64,000 bases of DNA from Hormiphora californensis (Eukaryota; Ctenophora; Tentaculata; Cydippida; Pleurobrachiidae), in assembly GCA_020137815.1 (NCBI GenBank), contig CM035361.1, positions 3,479,413 to 3,543,412 of the forward strand, read 5' to 3'. Position numbers and translations under genes: made by a program. The number at the start of each line of letters is the position of its first letter. Within the stretch, counting starts at the first letter, position 1. Shown here in pieces: positions 32,741 to 44,176 of this stretch. The notes under the pieces are model-generated. The model was not told where the DNA came from and searched no databases. It saw nothing but the letters and a program-made list of their open reading frames with translations.

Positions 32741-33163
32741 TAGTAGAGTCGATAACTACATCGACCTCTCCCAATTGTTCCAGTTTTTGTCACATCTGTT
32801 TGGAGCCTCGACACGACCTCTAAACAGGTGTTACTTTTTTACAAACTGTTTTCATCTTGGTGTAATCAGCAGTTGAAATGTTGCTAATCATAACAAAAAC
32901 CTGACTAAATTTTTTCAACTTGGGGTAAAACCATGGGTGTCAAAAGTTAGCTCTAGGTCCCCTGAGTAACCATCCGGAGACTCCAAGAGATATTTCAAGC
33001 CGTTCTCCTGTAATCATTAATCCCGGTAGAGCACATATTTGAGTATGAATGAAAACAGTTTGTGAAAAAGTAACACCTGTTTAGAGGTCGTGTCGAGGCT
33101 CCAAACAGATGTGACAAAAACTGAAACAATTGGGAGAGGTCGATGTAGTTATCGACTCTACTA
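32741..33163. mobile_element. MITE with 115-bp terminal inverted repeats, TTA TSD
   Basis: TAGTAGAGTCGATAACTACA at the left is matched by TGTAGTTATCGACTCTACTA at the right, with complementarity running about 115 bp inward. TTA flanks both sides (32738-32740 and 33164-33166). The 190-bp centre has no ORF. Confidence 0.85.
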
Positions 33164-33346
33164 TTAGCACTTACGTCTTTTTACATCGTTTCAAAAAGAG
33201 CAAACAAAATATCCTGGAGGCAACCAGTAAAAGTATCTAGCTGTAGTTTGTCCAAGCTTTGCTAGATTGTATGGGAGTAATGGTATTCAAAAAAGACGTT
33301 TGATAGATGGTATAAATAGTAAAGACTAGCACACTTCTTCACGTTT

Positions 33347-33634
33347 TTGGCCGTTTTCTTAGGCTCATTGGAAAGAGGACATTCATTTCTTTCAAATGAG
33401 CCTAAGAAAAAGAAAATCGGTGCAAAATGTATGGCGTTATGGTGCAAAATGCGTAGACAGACATGTCATGATCTACCCGTGTGTACCGGCCAGTTTCAAA
33501 ATCATAAAGAAACCATAGCTGTCAATTCAGCCCTGTATCAACTGAGGAACGGCAAGAGATATACACTGTTTGAAGGAACGATTATAGAGATATCACGCTC
33601 TCGAAAGCACACCATCCGTCAGCAATGGTTTTAA
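33347..33634 (+). CDS. hypothetical small ORF with TATA box
   Basis: A 95-codon reading frame, preceded at 33311-33318 by TATAAATA, about 30 bp upstream. An internal Met at residue 29 may be the real start, because residues 1-25 come from a short inverted repeat (CTTAGGCTCATT / AATGAGCCTAAG). The product is basic with three Cys and matches no family I know. It could be chance. Confidence 0.2.
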   Translation: MAVFLGSLERGHSFLSNEPKKKKIGAKCMALWCKMRRQTCHDLPVCTGQFQNHKETIAVNSALYQLRNGKRYTLFEGTIIEISRSRKHTIRQQWF

Positions 33635-33999
33635 ACATGTCTCGACTCTCCAAATAGGCAGCAATTAATTTAATGATTTCCTGCTGATGGCAAGAGATAG
33701 AAAGCAAATATCATAGAAACACACGTGGACGCTCGAGATATTAGTTTTCCGATGTAGAACTGGGATAGGAATATAGATAAGGAAACATTACCACGTGGAC
33801 TTGAATTAGAAGGGAAAGATATATCAGACAGAAGACAGACTAGACAAGCTAGAAGGATTAGAAATAATTGAATTGGGCAGAGATTCATCACGAAATTTTG
33901 ATCAAAATTAATCATTTTTAATTTGGGATGGTCAATGGTGGAATTTTGAATATATAATGAAATCAAGTTAAATCCCTTCATCTAACCCTCCTCTCGACC

Positions 34000-34420
34000 C
34001 TCTCATCAGCCCATCCCTCTAACGCTCCCCTCTATCTCATCCCTCTACCCCACCCCTCTATCCCACCCATCTACCCCTCCCCTCTAACCCATCCCTCTAC
34101 CCCACCCCTCTATCCCATCCCTCTACCCCACCCCTCTAACCCACCCCTCTACCCCACCCCTCTAACCATCCCCTCTAACCCACTCCCCTCTCTTCTCTAA
34201 CCCACTCCTCCCACACCCCTTTAACCCACCCCTCTAACCAACCCCTCTAACCCATCTCTCTATCCCACCCCTCTATCCCAACCATCTACACCTCCCCTCT
34301 ACCCCTCCCCTCCACCCCACTCCTCCCCCCCCCTCCTCACCCCACCCCTCTAACCACCGCCCCACCCATCCCACCTCTCTAACCCACCCCTCCTCACCCC
34401 AACCCTCTAACCCCCTCCTG
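34000..34420. repeat. pyrimidine-rich minisatellite (CCCCTCTAACCCA units)
   Basis: Irregular 11-13-bp units of CCCCTCTAACCCA type directly upstream of the 3' splice site at 34427. It contains no gene. Confidence 0.85.
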
Positions 34421-34427
34421 ATTTCAG

Positions 34428-34971
34428 GTTGACGTTGGCCAGGTTGGAGTGAACGTGCCCATTCCCGTTCCCCTGCCCATGTTCAGTTTCACTGGTTCCA
34501 GGGGTTCCTTCCTGGGTGACGCCAACTTCTATGGAAAGGCTGGAATGAACTTCTACACTCAGTGGAAAACAGGTAGGTAACTATGGTAACCATGGTAACT
34601 GTGAGCAGTGGAAAACAGGTAGAGATTTTATAGAATTAGAACTAGAGGTGATACAGGGTGTCCCATATAATGTTCTGTGGGTCGGTTGGAAAACAGGTAG
34701 GGATTTTGAAAGGATCTTTCGATATATATATCATATATGAACAGTTTCAAGTGCAAGCAATAAGATTGCTGCATTGCCAAACTTTTCAACCTAGCATTTT
34801 TCTAGACTTGGACAATTCGAACAAGCATCCATCAAATTTTTAGAAACAAAAAAATCAAAATGACCTTCTTTCTTGTTGAGTACTGAACAACTTCTTTCAG
34901 TTACTACATTGTGGAAGGAAGAAGATGCGAAGACAGCAAGCGCTGAAGTTGCTATGCCACGAATGCAGTAA
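34428..34971 (+). CDS. ALDH6A1: methylmalonate-semialdehyde dehydrogenase, last two exons only
   Basis: Exons 34428-34572 and 34901-34971 (phase 1 junction) encode [20 protein letters not shown] ... FYTQWK and then [15 protein letters not shown]...RMQ-stop. This is the conserved C-terminus of ALDH6A1, the mitochondrial CoA-dependent enzyme that converts methylmalonate and malonate semialdehydes to propionyl- and acetyl-CoA in valine and thymine breakdown. No earlier exon (NAD-binding fold, catalytic Cys) can be found in the 5.6 kb back to the UGT stop, which holds two minus-strand genes. So this is a 3' fragment, a gene with one very long intron, or a rearrangement. The reading frame itself is undamaged. 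Confidence 0.85.
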
Positions 34972-35023
34972 CCATGGTAACTGTGGTAACCATGGTAACT
35001 GTGGTAACCATGGTAACAGTGAG
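34579..35023. repeat. GGTAACCATGGTAACC-like motif clusters
   Basis: Clusters at 34579-34599 and 34971-35023 directly follow the two ALDH6A1 exons. The motif is palindromic and resembles an RFX X-box. Confidence 0.7.
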
Positions 35024-35207
35024 CAGTAATGAATTACAATCATCAAGTTGGTAACTACAACATTAACGATAAGTTTTGAGATTTCTGCTGAAGAGACCCT
35101 CAGTAAATTATTTAGAATAACATTGTGTGTTTGTGTGTTTGTGTGTACATCATGAGAGAAATATTTTTAGCGTTTCCAAAATCTGACCTATTTTTTATTT
35201 ATTGCAA

Positions 35208-35340
35208 TACAGTCGGACCCCGATTTACCAGAACCCCGATTAACCGTATCCGGTATTACCCCGATTTACCGAACGGCTACACTTCCTCCGATACCTCAAA
35301 TCAATCCTCAAACAGCCCTGTAAATCGGGGTCTGACTGTA
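35208..35340. mobile_element. pogo-like MITE
   Basis: TACAGTCGGACCCCGATTTA at the left and TAAATCGGGGTCTGACTGTA at the right. The nearby CT microsatellite is at 35446-35528. Confidence 0.85.
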
Positions 35341-35444
35341 ATTCTTCAGTCCACCGGTTTCTTCACTAAGCGTATCTCTAGATGCCATAACGATACCACT
35401 TCTTCATCGTTTTCCCACGACTCAGTTTCAACCGACAACTTGTT

Positions 35445-35531
<87 letters not shown>

Positions 35532-35782
35532 CGTATCCGGTTGGCCTAGAGGAAGGGAGAATCCCTATATGCTGCAGAAACTAACACGCCCCTATCCATT
35601 TTTTGTCTACACTGTGTATATTTTCTCCGAAGAATTTATATCTAAGCTGAACTTTAATTATTGTGGAGCTACCAAAACTGAACGGACGTTGTAAAACTGC
35701 AGCATTGGTGGTGATCCAGTGGCATCCAGTGGTGGATTGAGTAACTCAGTAAGAGTTGGAGCAAGGCAAATCTAGTGGTAAA

Positions 35783-38700
35783 ATGCCGTTCAAGCAGTTT
35801 TCCGTTTTACTTGATAATCCAGCTAGCATCTACTACTCAGGTAAAATGCTGTTTTAATTTTGAGTATACAGTTGGACCCCGATTTGGTGGCCCCCGATTT
35901 AGTGGCATCCTGATTTAGTGACAGGATTTTCCCCCCGAGGATGCCACTAAATCGGGTTCCGACTGTACCTCCGTTTGTTTTGTTTGATTTCTTTAGTTAC
36001 TGATCTTTCACCTTTTCTCTGATCCTAGATCTGAACATTCCCCATCTATCTACAGGTCAATTAGTGACGGGTAGAGTCCTCTTAGCACCCAATAAAGACA
36101 GGGTATTTTCTAGTGTCACTCTGGCGGTGGTTGGGGAAGCTAATGTATACTGGACAGAGTAAGTATCTCACAAAGTCACCCATTTTATTGCATAATAACT
36201 AAGGATTAATTTCATAACCAACGGTAGTAGAATATAGGATTTGGGCAAATTGCTGACATTTGGGCAAGTCGAGAGATTGGATACTCCATGCCCCCCTCCC
36301 TGAAATTCGAACTTTGGAGTTTCCTATCTTGCTAGCTCGAGTCTTTGATACCCTGACCGTAATCCGATTATTTTCAGGTATGAAAGCAGGAAAGGGAAAC
36401 AGATGGTTCACCACACCAACACAGAACCTTACTTCGAGCAATCATTCCTTCTAATGTCTAAAAATGTGTTGATCAAAACAGGTATACATGGGTGGAGGGA
36501 AAGGCCAAAAAACCAAACCCGCTTTTTTTTAGCTTTTTGGCTTTATTCCCGACAATTTCTGGCTTTTTTGATATGGCTTTTTTTTTGATCTGGCTTTTTT
36601 GATCTGGTTTTTTTGATCTGGTTTTTATTGATGTTTTTCCCTAAAAATGTATGTCCAAAAAAGTCAAACCCGCCCTGAAATCCGGGATTGATCTGGCTCT
36701 TTTGGCCTTACCCCATGCCACCCCCCCCCCCCTTACATTGAACTTTCCTATTGGGTCCTGTTGTCACTGTCAACAAGACATGATAATTGCATCTATAATT
36801 AATTCTTCTAATTCTATAATTATTACAGGTGTTCACCTTTTTCCGTTTAAGTTTCAACTTCCCCAGTCCCTACCTTCCTCGTTTGAGGGGGAATTTGGAT
36901 CGGTCAGATATCGAGTAACCTGTATAGCTACTAAATCAGGTATGTATTATTGTGTTTTACCATAATTAATGGTAATTATGTAATTAGTCTCTAATTATCC
37001 CCCACCCCACCTTCAGTTTGGTGTTATTTGCGGGCATTTGCCCTGGAAACAGTTACATTTTACACACAAGCTTTAATATGTGTTTTAGAACTGTCTGGCG
37101 CCTCGACCCCATCTGAGCCGCTCATCATACCCCATTTGATTCGAAGACAGTGCGCTCACTGCCAAACAGGTTTTAGAGCAGTCAGAGAATATTTGCCTGA
37201 CAGTGCCCTACAACAAATAAGTGACTCCCTTCCTACAGGAGACAAAAGGACAAGTTCCTCGACAGATATCACAGTGATCTCCCTATATAATCTCAACATG
37301 GTTCCATCCAGTGCAGAACCTGTATGTCTGTGTAGATGCAAACAACTCCCCATCACCATCCAACCAGCAAATGCAGGTATGTAAACAGTTACCAATCACC
37401 ATTCAACCAGCCAACGCAGGTACATCATTATATCGACTTCCTTCAATTTCGAAAGGTTTACAAAGGGCATGTCACCCACCCCTGGAAACCAAAAGTCATC
37501 TTGTTTTTTTGGAATTGGTCTCCCCCGTCCCTGATTAGTTCAACTTATTCCCACTATCCCAGTTGCCAGTTCCACATTTTCTTTACTTTTCAGGTGTTGC
37601 CACGGTAACGATGACATGCCCCAAATCTGGATTTGTCCCGGGAGAGACGATAATAGCCAATCTGGAACTCAGGAATTGTTCGGACAAAGTTTTAAAAAGG
37701 GTGAGTTTTTAGATCTATGAAGCTAACTTGGTCCTTGATCAGTAGTTGTTATGCTCTACATCTAACCCTCCGTGCAGTCGTGGTGAAACAGGATCAAGGC
37801 AAATCAGTGGAATAGTTCCCAGAAATGGGGATATATTCTTTTTCGGGTTCAAGACTGGACTTTTAGTACAAATTTTGTTTTATTTTCCATGTTTCTAACC
37901 GTGAGCACCACAATTAATAATTGTAATTAATTAACACAATTAATATTTTACAGGTGTGTCTCCAGTTGGTCTCGGTGGAAACTTACAAAAGTAAAATGAG
38001 GTCCCGTACAATCAGACGGAGTGTCAGTGTCACACATTATGAGAACAGTCGCGTTTATCCTAATTGCTCATTGACATGGAATGAGGTATGAGCCACCCCC
38101 TTTGTTCTGTCCCTCCCCCTTCTCCCTCTCCCGACATGTATATAATGAGCCTGAAATGAGCCTGAAATGAGCCTGACGTGGAATGATGTATGAGCTGAGC
38201 AACCCCAATCCCCATTCTCCATGTCCCTCCCCTTCTCCCCAACCCACCCCCTTCTCCCTCTCGATCCCTCCCCCTTCTCCCTCCCCCCTTCTACCCGAAC
38301 CCACCCCCTTATCCCTCCCCTTCTCCCCGAACCCACCCTTCTCCCTCCCCTTCTCCCCAACCCACCCCCTTCTCCCGAACCCAGTCCCTTCTCCCGAACC
38401 CAGTCCCTTCTCCCGAACCCAGTCCCTTCTCCCGAACCCAGTCCCTTCTCCCGAACCCAGTCCCTTCTCCCGAACCCAGTCCCTTCTCCCGAACCCAGTC
38501 CCTTCTCCCGAACCCAGTCCCTTCTCCCGAACCCAGTCCCTTCTCCCGAACCCAGTCCCTTCTCCCGAACCCAGTCCCTTCTCCCGAACCCAGTCCCTTC
38601 TCCCGAACCCAGCCCCTTCTCCCGAACCCAGTCCCTTCTCCCGAACCCAGTCCCTTCTCCCGAACCCAGTCCCTTCTCCCGAACCCAGTCCCTTCTCCCG

Positions 38701-39914
38701 AACCCAGTCCCTTCTCCCGAACCCAGTCCCTTCTCCCGAACCCAGTCCCTTCTCCCTCCCCTTCTCCCCAACCCACCCCCTTCTCCCGAACCCAGTCCCT
38801 TCTCCCGAACCCAGTCCCTTCTCCCGAACCCAGTCCCTTCTCCCGAACCCAGTCCCTTCTCCCGAACCCAGTCCCTTCTCCCGAACCCACGGGCCACCCT
38901 CTAGTCTCGCCAACCCACTCCCTTCCCCTAGGCTCTCCCTAACCCTTCTCTCCTCAGCAGGAAATTCGTCATAGTGTTGTTTTTATGACCACTCCCCAAA
39001 AAAAATACATGCCCGTATACTTTTATAACCCATGTTTCTCATCGACTCAGGTTTGTGTGATGGTACCCCACCGACTACCTCCCACTGGACTCCCTTGTTG
39101 CAGTATCATCTCTATAAAGTACCTCCTTGAGCTGTCATTCAAAGTGGGAGGGGAACAGTTGGCTTTCTCAACTGAGCTAGTAATTGGGACCATCCCTCTC
39201 CGGCAACGACAGGTGTGTGTCTCCTCACTTTAAGGGGGGGGGGGAGCCAAATCCGCCCTGAAATCCGGGATTGATCTGTTTTTATTGTCTTGTCCCCATG
39301 TGTTACTCAAATTTATTAATACACTTAATAAATTTAATTATTAGTTTAATTAATTGACCCCATTGCAGGGTGGAGGAGGCAACATGAAAAGAAGCAGGAC
39401 CTACGAGAGAATATCCACATCATACGAGGATATCCCACCCGCTGTCAGCTCCGATCACCATTCTTCAGTTTTTGGCAACACGCCAGGATCCTCCAGAAGC
39501 AGCAGAACTCGTAGTAAATCTGTTGGAGGGCCGGAGATGACATTTGATCAGATTAATGTACCGAAAAAGCCCCTCTCTCGTGTATCCCACAACCACAGAA
39601 GTGTATCTACTCACAATTTGGACAATGTTGAATTTAATCGGGCTCTCCGGCTGACAGATCCAGGTGATACTCTGCTAAGCGCCACTCGGGGTCAAATTCC
39701 ACACCATGATCTGCCTGAGGGGGTTTATGATCGGTATTCCAGTAGGAAAGAGGAACAGGGAGGTGGAGGAGGTACTGGTAGTGTTGGACATGGTGGAGGT
39801 GGAGGTGGAGGTGGATCGTATGTTAGGTTGAATAGCAATTGGGCTCGTGGTGGTGGTGGTGAGGGTGGTTCGGGAGATGAGGAAACGTTTAATAAGATAC
39901 TGATGTCTGTTTAG
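35783..39914 (+). CDS. arrestin-domain-containing protein (alpha-arrestin-like)
   Basis: Nine exons, phase-consistent, 536 residues: 35783-35840, 36056-36158, 36378-36481, 36829-36939, 37089-37376, 37594-37700, 37954-38085, 39051-39212, 39369-39914. N-lobe: FSVLLDNPASIYYSGQLVTG, RVLLAPNKDRVFSSVTLAVVGEA, GVHLFPFKFQLPQSLPSSFEG. C-lobe: MTCPKSGFVPGETIIANLEL and PPTGLPCCSIISIKYLLELS. These are the standard ARRDC/TXNIP blocks. Alpha-arrestins act as cytosolic adaptors that link membrane cargo to ubiquitin ligases or endocytosis. The tail of about 180 residues is Ser/Arg-rich, then Gly-rich. I see no PPxY motif, which most ARRDCs use to bind NEDD4 ligases, so the partner may differ. A Cys cluster (CAHC, CLCRC) in exon 5 is unusual. 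Confidence 0.93.
35867..35967. mobile_element. pogo-like MITE in arrestin intron 1
   Basis: TACAGTTGGACCCCGATTTG at the left and CTAAATCGGGTTCCGACTGT at the right; GATTTAGTGGCA subfamily. Confidence 0.85.
37331..37422 (+). repeat. 43-bp duplication of a 5' splice site
   Basis: The end of arrestin exon 5 (AAACAACTCCCCATCACC ... AATGCAGGTA) is followed at once by a diverged copy (AAACAGTTACCAATCACC ... AACGCAGGTA). Reading through the first donor meets a stop after two codons. Confidence 0.85.
38361..38890. repeat. 20-bp tandem repeat in arrestin intron 7
   Basis: Unit CTTCTCCCGAACCCAGTCCC, about 25 copies with one interruption at 38753-38785. It is open in several frames only because the unit has no stop codons. 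Confidence 0.95.
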
Positions 39915-41892
39915 AGTTAAACACTGCAGTCATTTACTCATTTAGAGATTCGATCTATAGCTAGATGATCCAGCAAGATTAGAGAAGATATTAAGGTGTA
40001 CCCTTAAATGCAGTAGAATTCTATATGCATTATGCGTATATGAAAATTGTACAAACATGACAAGCATCGTTGTATCTAATTTCAAAATGATGTTAAATTA
40101 CAGTTCATATGTGATTAAATAAACGCTGAGCTTACACTTAATTTATACTAAATATAGCCCAAAACAAAACTGAAAGCTGTACTGAAAGGTTTTTTTGAAA
40201 TTGAATCAATTTGATTGTATTTGAGATATTTTGTTGCTCTTTAGGCTTTACTAATTTTGATTAGTTTTAATTAAAATAATGTTAATATCAACAATGTTAA
40301 ATAAATAACACGATTCATTAAAAAATGAGGTTGGGGTGCGCGGCGCAGTTTTGCGCGTAACAAAAGCGCGCGGCTTTTTGGGATCTTGCCGAGTAAAAAA
40401 AATTAAATTTTAGAGCGGCAAACGAAAAAACTTGGCCCACGTTAAAATCTTGAAAAGCGCTGCCTTAAAAATAATATCCTATCGGGGGCCAGCAGCGTTT
40501 GCCAAGTTAAAATCTGGGTGTTTGGTGAGTGCTGACAAACGGTTTTTTAGGGTTAGGGCTAACCGCTAAAGTAGGGTTAGGGCTAGGCCTTGACATTTCC
40601 TATCTGTGTGTATGTGTTTGTGATTGTCTGTTTGTCTGTTTGTCTGTGAATGTGTTTGTAAGTGTGTTAGTATGTTTTTGTATTAACCGTTTTGTATTGA
40701 CTGTTGATGTTGTGTTTTGCGTCTGTGACTTTGTGTATTCTGTTTAATCTGTATTTATGTTTGTCTGCTTGTTTTGTTAGTTCATTACCTTGTTTTCTAT
40801 AACCCCTTGTTCCTCGTATTTTGTGCATCTAATGCTACTAGGATGTGTATCACTGTCTCTAAGTATTGTCTAAACCGCTTTAGGAAACCGCTGATGTGAA
40901 CTGTATATTTTCACCTCTCAGCCTTGTATCACTTTATTGGTGTATGGTGTAAGAGCGGGACGAAGTTATATATTAATTGTGTGACTTTGTGATAAATTGT
41001 GCGTAAACTTAAACTTAAACTTAAACTTACCAGATAAACTTTGAATTAGCCAAAAAGGTTGAGTGGTTTGGCGGTTAGAGCCATTTTAGTGCGCACCTGT
41101 AAACAGTCCACCAAACACCCAGATCGTAACGGTGCCCAAAAAAATTACAGTCCACTTTTTAAGTTCCTAAATCCTGATAAGATCATCCCGGGTGCATAGC
41201 AAAGGTCTTTCTCGTGCACGCGGGATGAAGTCTTCATCGTATCACGATGAAGTCTTCATCGTATGGATGAAGTCGTATGGATGAACTTCATCCGATGAAG
41301 TCTTCATCGTTTCAGAAACTGGTATCCCAGAAACAAACTTAACTGGGCAAATGTCAAATCCCTTTTCCCCGAGAATCACGGTCAATTGGGTTCCAACTAG
41401 CTCGCTATTCATGATAGAATAGAAACTTCATCCCAGTTGTGTTAGACAGATATGTGTAATTTGTAAGATCTATCGGGTACAGGATCGTTTGAAATTATAG
41501 CCCCCTGACTGTTTGCGGTAGGGCATACATTGCTAGCCGTTGTAAGAAACTCTCACTGTTGCTACACCCGTGTTGTATTGCTTTGCCTCACAGCGCTAGT
41601 TAGGGGACCATGTTACTTGTGTGACCCATCAGTCAAAAAATTCTGATAAAATGAAATGATACGTACTACCGCGATAGCTGTCAAGTCGATATTATTATGT
41701 ACCATACAATATGCTTTATTCCTCACTACGTTCTGTCAAGATAAATGTGAATATATGTGATTTTTGATTTTTCGTTGCTTCTCATGTTACCACGTGTTAT
41801 CACTTAACCAGGGATGGAGATAGCGTCGCCTCATTCCGGCCTACACTCTTCTAACATCTCTCTCTCTCTCTCTCTCTCCCTCTCTCTATCTA

Positions 41893-41934
<42 letters not shown>

Positions 41935-42539
41935 ATCTCTCATTCTCCCGTACTCCCTGCTTATCTCAGCAACGGTTTAGCATCTCCCATGCTTTTTATC
42001 CCTTGCTGTAATTTTATATTTTAATACCACAGTGCCTCATGTATTGTCTCTCTGTTTGATATTAAAAGTATAATAACTTTACACGTTTATGAGTTACATA
42101 TTTATGAATATAGAGTCCCAAAACTGATCATTCATCACAGTCCTTGTTGATACATATATTTCTCTTTTTTTTAGTACAAACTTGACATAAACCAACTTGA
42201 CAACAAAACTCATAGCATATCCAGTGGATAGCATATCCATAGCATATCCCATCCACAAGTAAAACAAGGAAGTTTTAGTTCAACAGTTTACACATGTTTC
42301 AATACAAATTGTATTTCATCAGAACATGGGAACAGATCGCATATCCCATCCACATAATTCCAGCCGTTCAATCAAATCAAAGTGAAAAGTTCGCCACCAA
42401 ATACTAGATCCTTGTTTTACTGAGAACACCTGTCCACTAATATATCCCTCCTTTCCCAAGATTTAGGATAGAGAGAGATGGAGTTGTGTTTGTGCTGTTT
42501 TGAGCCCCGAGATGTAAGTACAGTCCAGTTATAATAATG
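39915..42539. other. intergenic region
   Basis: No gene seen. It contains a TTAGGG-like patch (40548-40590), a G/T-rich stretch (40600-40780), an (AACTTA)n run at 41001-41030 that could be a retroposon tail, GATGAAGTCTTCATC palindrome repeats (41222-41310) and a CT microsatellite (41858-41945). CTGGGTGTTTGGTG near 40514 recurs inverted near 41120. Confidence 0.5.
40118..40123 (+). promoter_or_regulatory. polyadenylation signal AATAAA (arrestin gene)
   Basis: Canonical hexamer about 200 bp after the stop codon at 39914. Confidence 0.5.
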
Positions 42540-44100
42540 ATAATAATCATACTACTTACTAAGCAAATTGTGTAACGGTGATCACCTAGCAACTACACTA
42601 AGTACAAGTCTTGCACGTGCAATTATTAGAGCGACCTGGAGAGATCTCTCCCGGTTGCAGAACTGGGTACCAAGGGGGAATTCAATTCTGCACGTGCATT
42701 CTTTTACTTCTGTCCTGAATCCTGATGTCTAGCTCTTCCACCCCAAGCGCTATTCGACAACGGTTATATGGGTCCAGAAGATCTGCTGCTGTCAGAGAGC
42801 AGGCTAGAGAATATGACAGATTACGCCAACGTGTTCAAGCGAGCCAATCAACCACTGAGGATAGCTTTACGGTAAAGCCTTTGCCCAACCTCGCCCAAGG
42901 GTGATTACTCCAGTCGAAATATAGAAATCTCCGAATCGGCTACATAGCGGTCAAGTTTTCACGTGATGAGTTTCTGGAACAGCACTGCACCTCGATGACA
43001 TCGATCTCTTAAATTCGGACCTTGACATTGTCAGGAAGCCCAGAGCGTACAACACCATGAGAAGGGAGAAAGTGAGAGATGCTTGGAAAGGTGTGCGTGA
43101 TGCGCTTCCCCAATCCCAAGTCCATTTTTCCCCCAAATTCGCCCTAGGGGGAAAGGGCCTACTAGTTAATAAGGGTTTTTAGTATCCGCCACCCCCAACA
43201 GGGCGGTCTTAATGATCCAACACTGCCCAATTTAGACGGTAAACCCAAATGGTTTTAAAATCCATCCTTAGAACAAAATAGCCACTCTAATAATATATTA
43301 TTACAATCATAGTGAATTGATATTAATAGTATTACAATCATATACCATCTAAGTGAATATTCGATGAATAGTTCATTCCACACTAAACACAATGAAACTC
43401 TAAACATAAAGTCTAAACAATGCTAAATATTAAAACACTAAAGATTACTAAACACTAAAACACAAAGATTACTAAGTTTAAAACATACATTACTAAGCAA
43501 ATTGTTTAACGGTGATCACCTAGCAAAACACAAATACAAATCTGCACGTCAATTTTTAGAGCGCCTGGGGGGAATCTCTCCCGGTTGCAGAACTGGGGAC
43601 CAAAGGGGGAAAATTTAAATTCTGCACGTGCTTTTTTTATTCTGTCCTGAACCCGAAAGTCTAGCCTCTTCCACCCCCCGCTATTCGACAACGGGGTTTA
43701 TGGGTCCAAAAACTGCTGCGTCAGAGAGCGCTAAAATATACGATTACCCAACGTTTCAGCGAGCCAAAAAACACTGAGGATAGCTTTACGGTAAAGCCTT
43801 TGCCCACTCTCGCACAAGGGTGATTACTCACAGTCGAATATAGAAATCTCCGAATCGGCTACATAGCGGTCAAGTTTTCACGTGATGAGTTTCTGGAACA
43901 GCACTGCACCTCGATGACATCGATCTCTTAAATTCGGACCTGACATTGTCAGGAAGCCCAGAGCGTACAACACCATGAGAAGGGAGAAAGTGAGAGATAG
44001 GCTAGGAACGGATGGTGCAGGTGATGTCAGCGTTCCCTAATCAAGCTACCATTTCCCCGAAATTCGCCCGTAGGGCGAACGGGCCTACTAGTTAATATCT
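42540..44100. repeat. tandem duplication about 930 bp apart, second copy noisy
   Basis: About 42560-43130 is repeated at about 43490-44090. The start of the second copy, and the 43140-43490 spacer, are full of indels and homopolymer changes. The later part (43780-43990) is nearly identical. This pattern suggests an assembly artefact (unmerged haplotypes or poorly corrected reads) more than an old duplication. Confidence 0.75.
42725..42871 (+). CDS. possible first coding exon, unknown protein
   Basis: An ATG-initiated frame of 49 codons (MSSSSTPSAIRQRLYG..., basic, probably helical) that ends at a GTAAAG donor-like site. A downstream open segment (LLNSDLDIVRKPRAYNTMRR) could belong to the same gene, but the frame is broken differently in the two local copies. 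It could be the start of the Pro/Glu-rich gene downstream or of an independent gene. Confidence 0.3.
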
Positions 44101-44176
44101 ACTGATTATCATGATTATACCTTAGCCACTTGTCAGATATGATAGATAGCAATATTATGATTAGCGACGGACGGAC

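Noticed and set aside
38055-38974. Overlapping 190-280-codon frames on both strands
   Set aside because: All come from the 20-bp tandem repeat in arrestin intron 7.
40548-40590. Interstitial telomere repeat
   Set aside because: Only a few GGGTTA-like units, interrupted; too short to claim.
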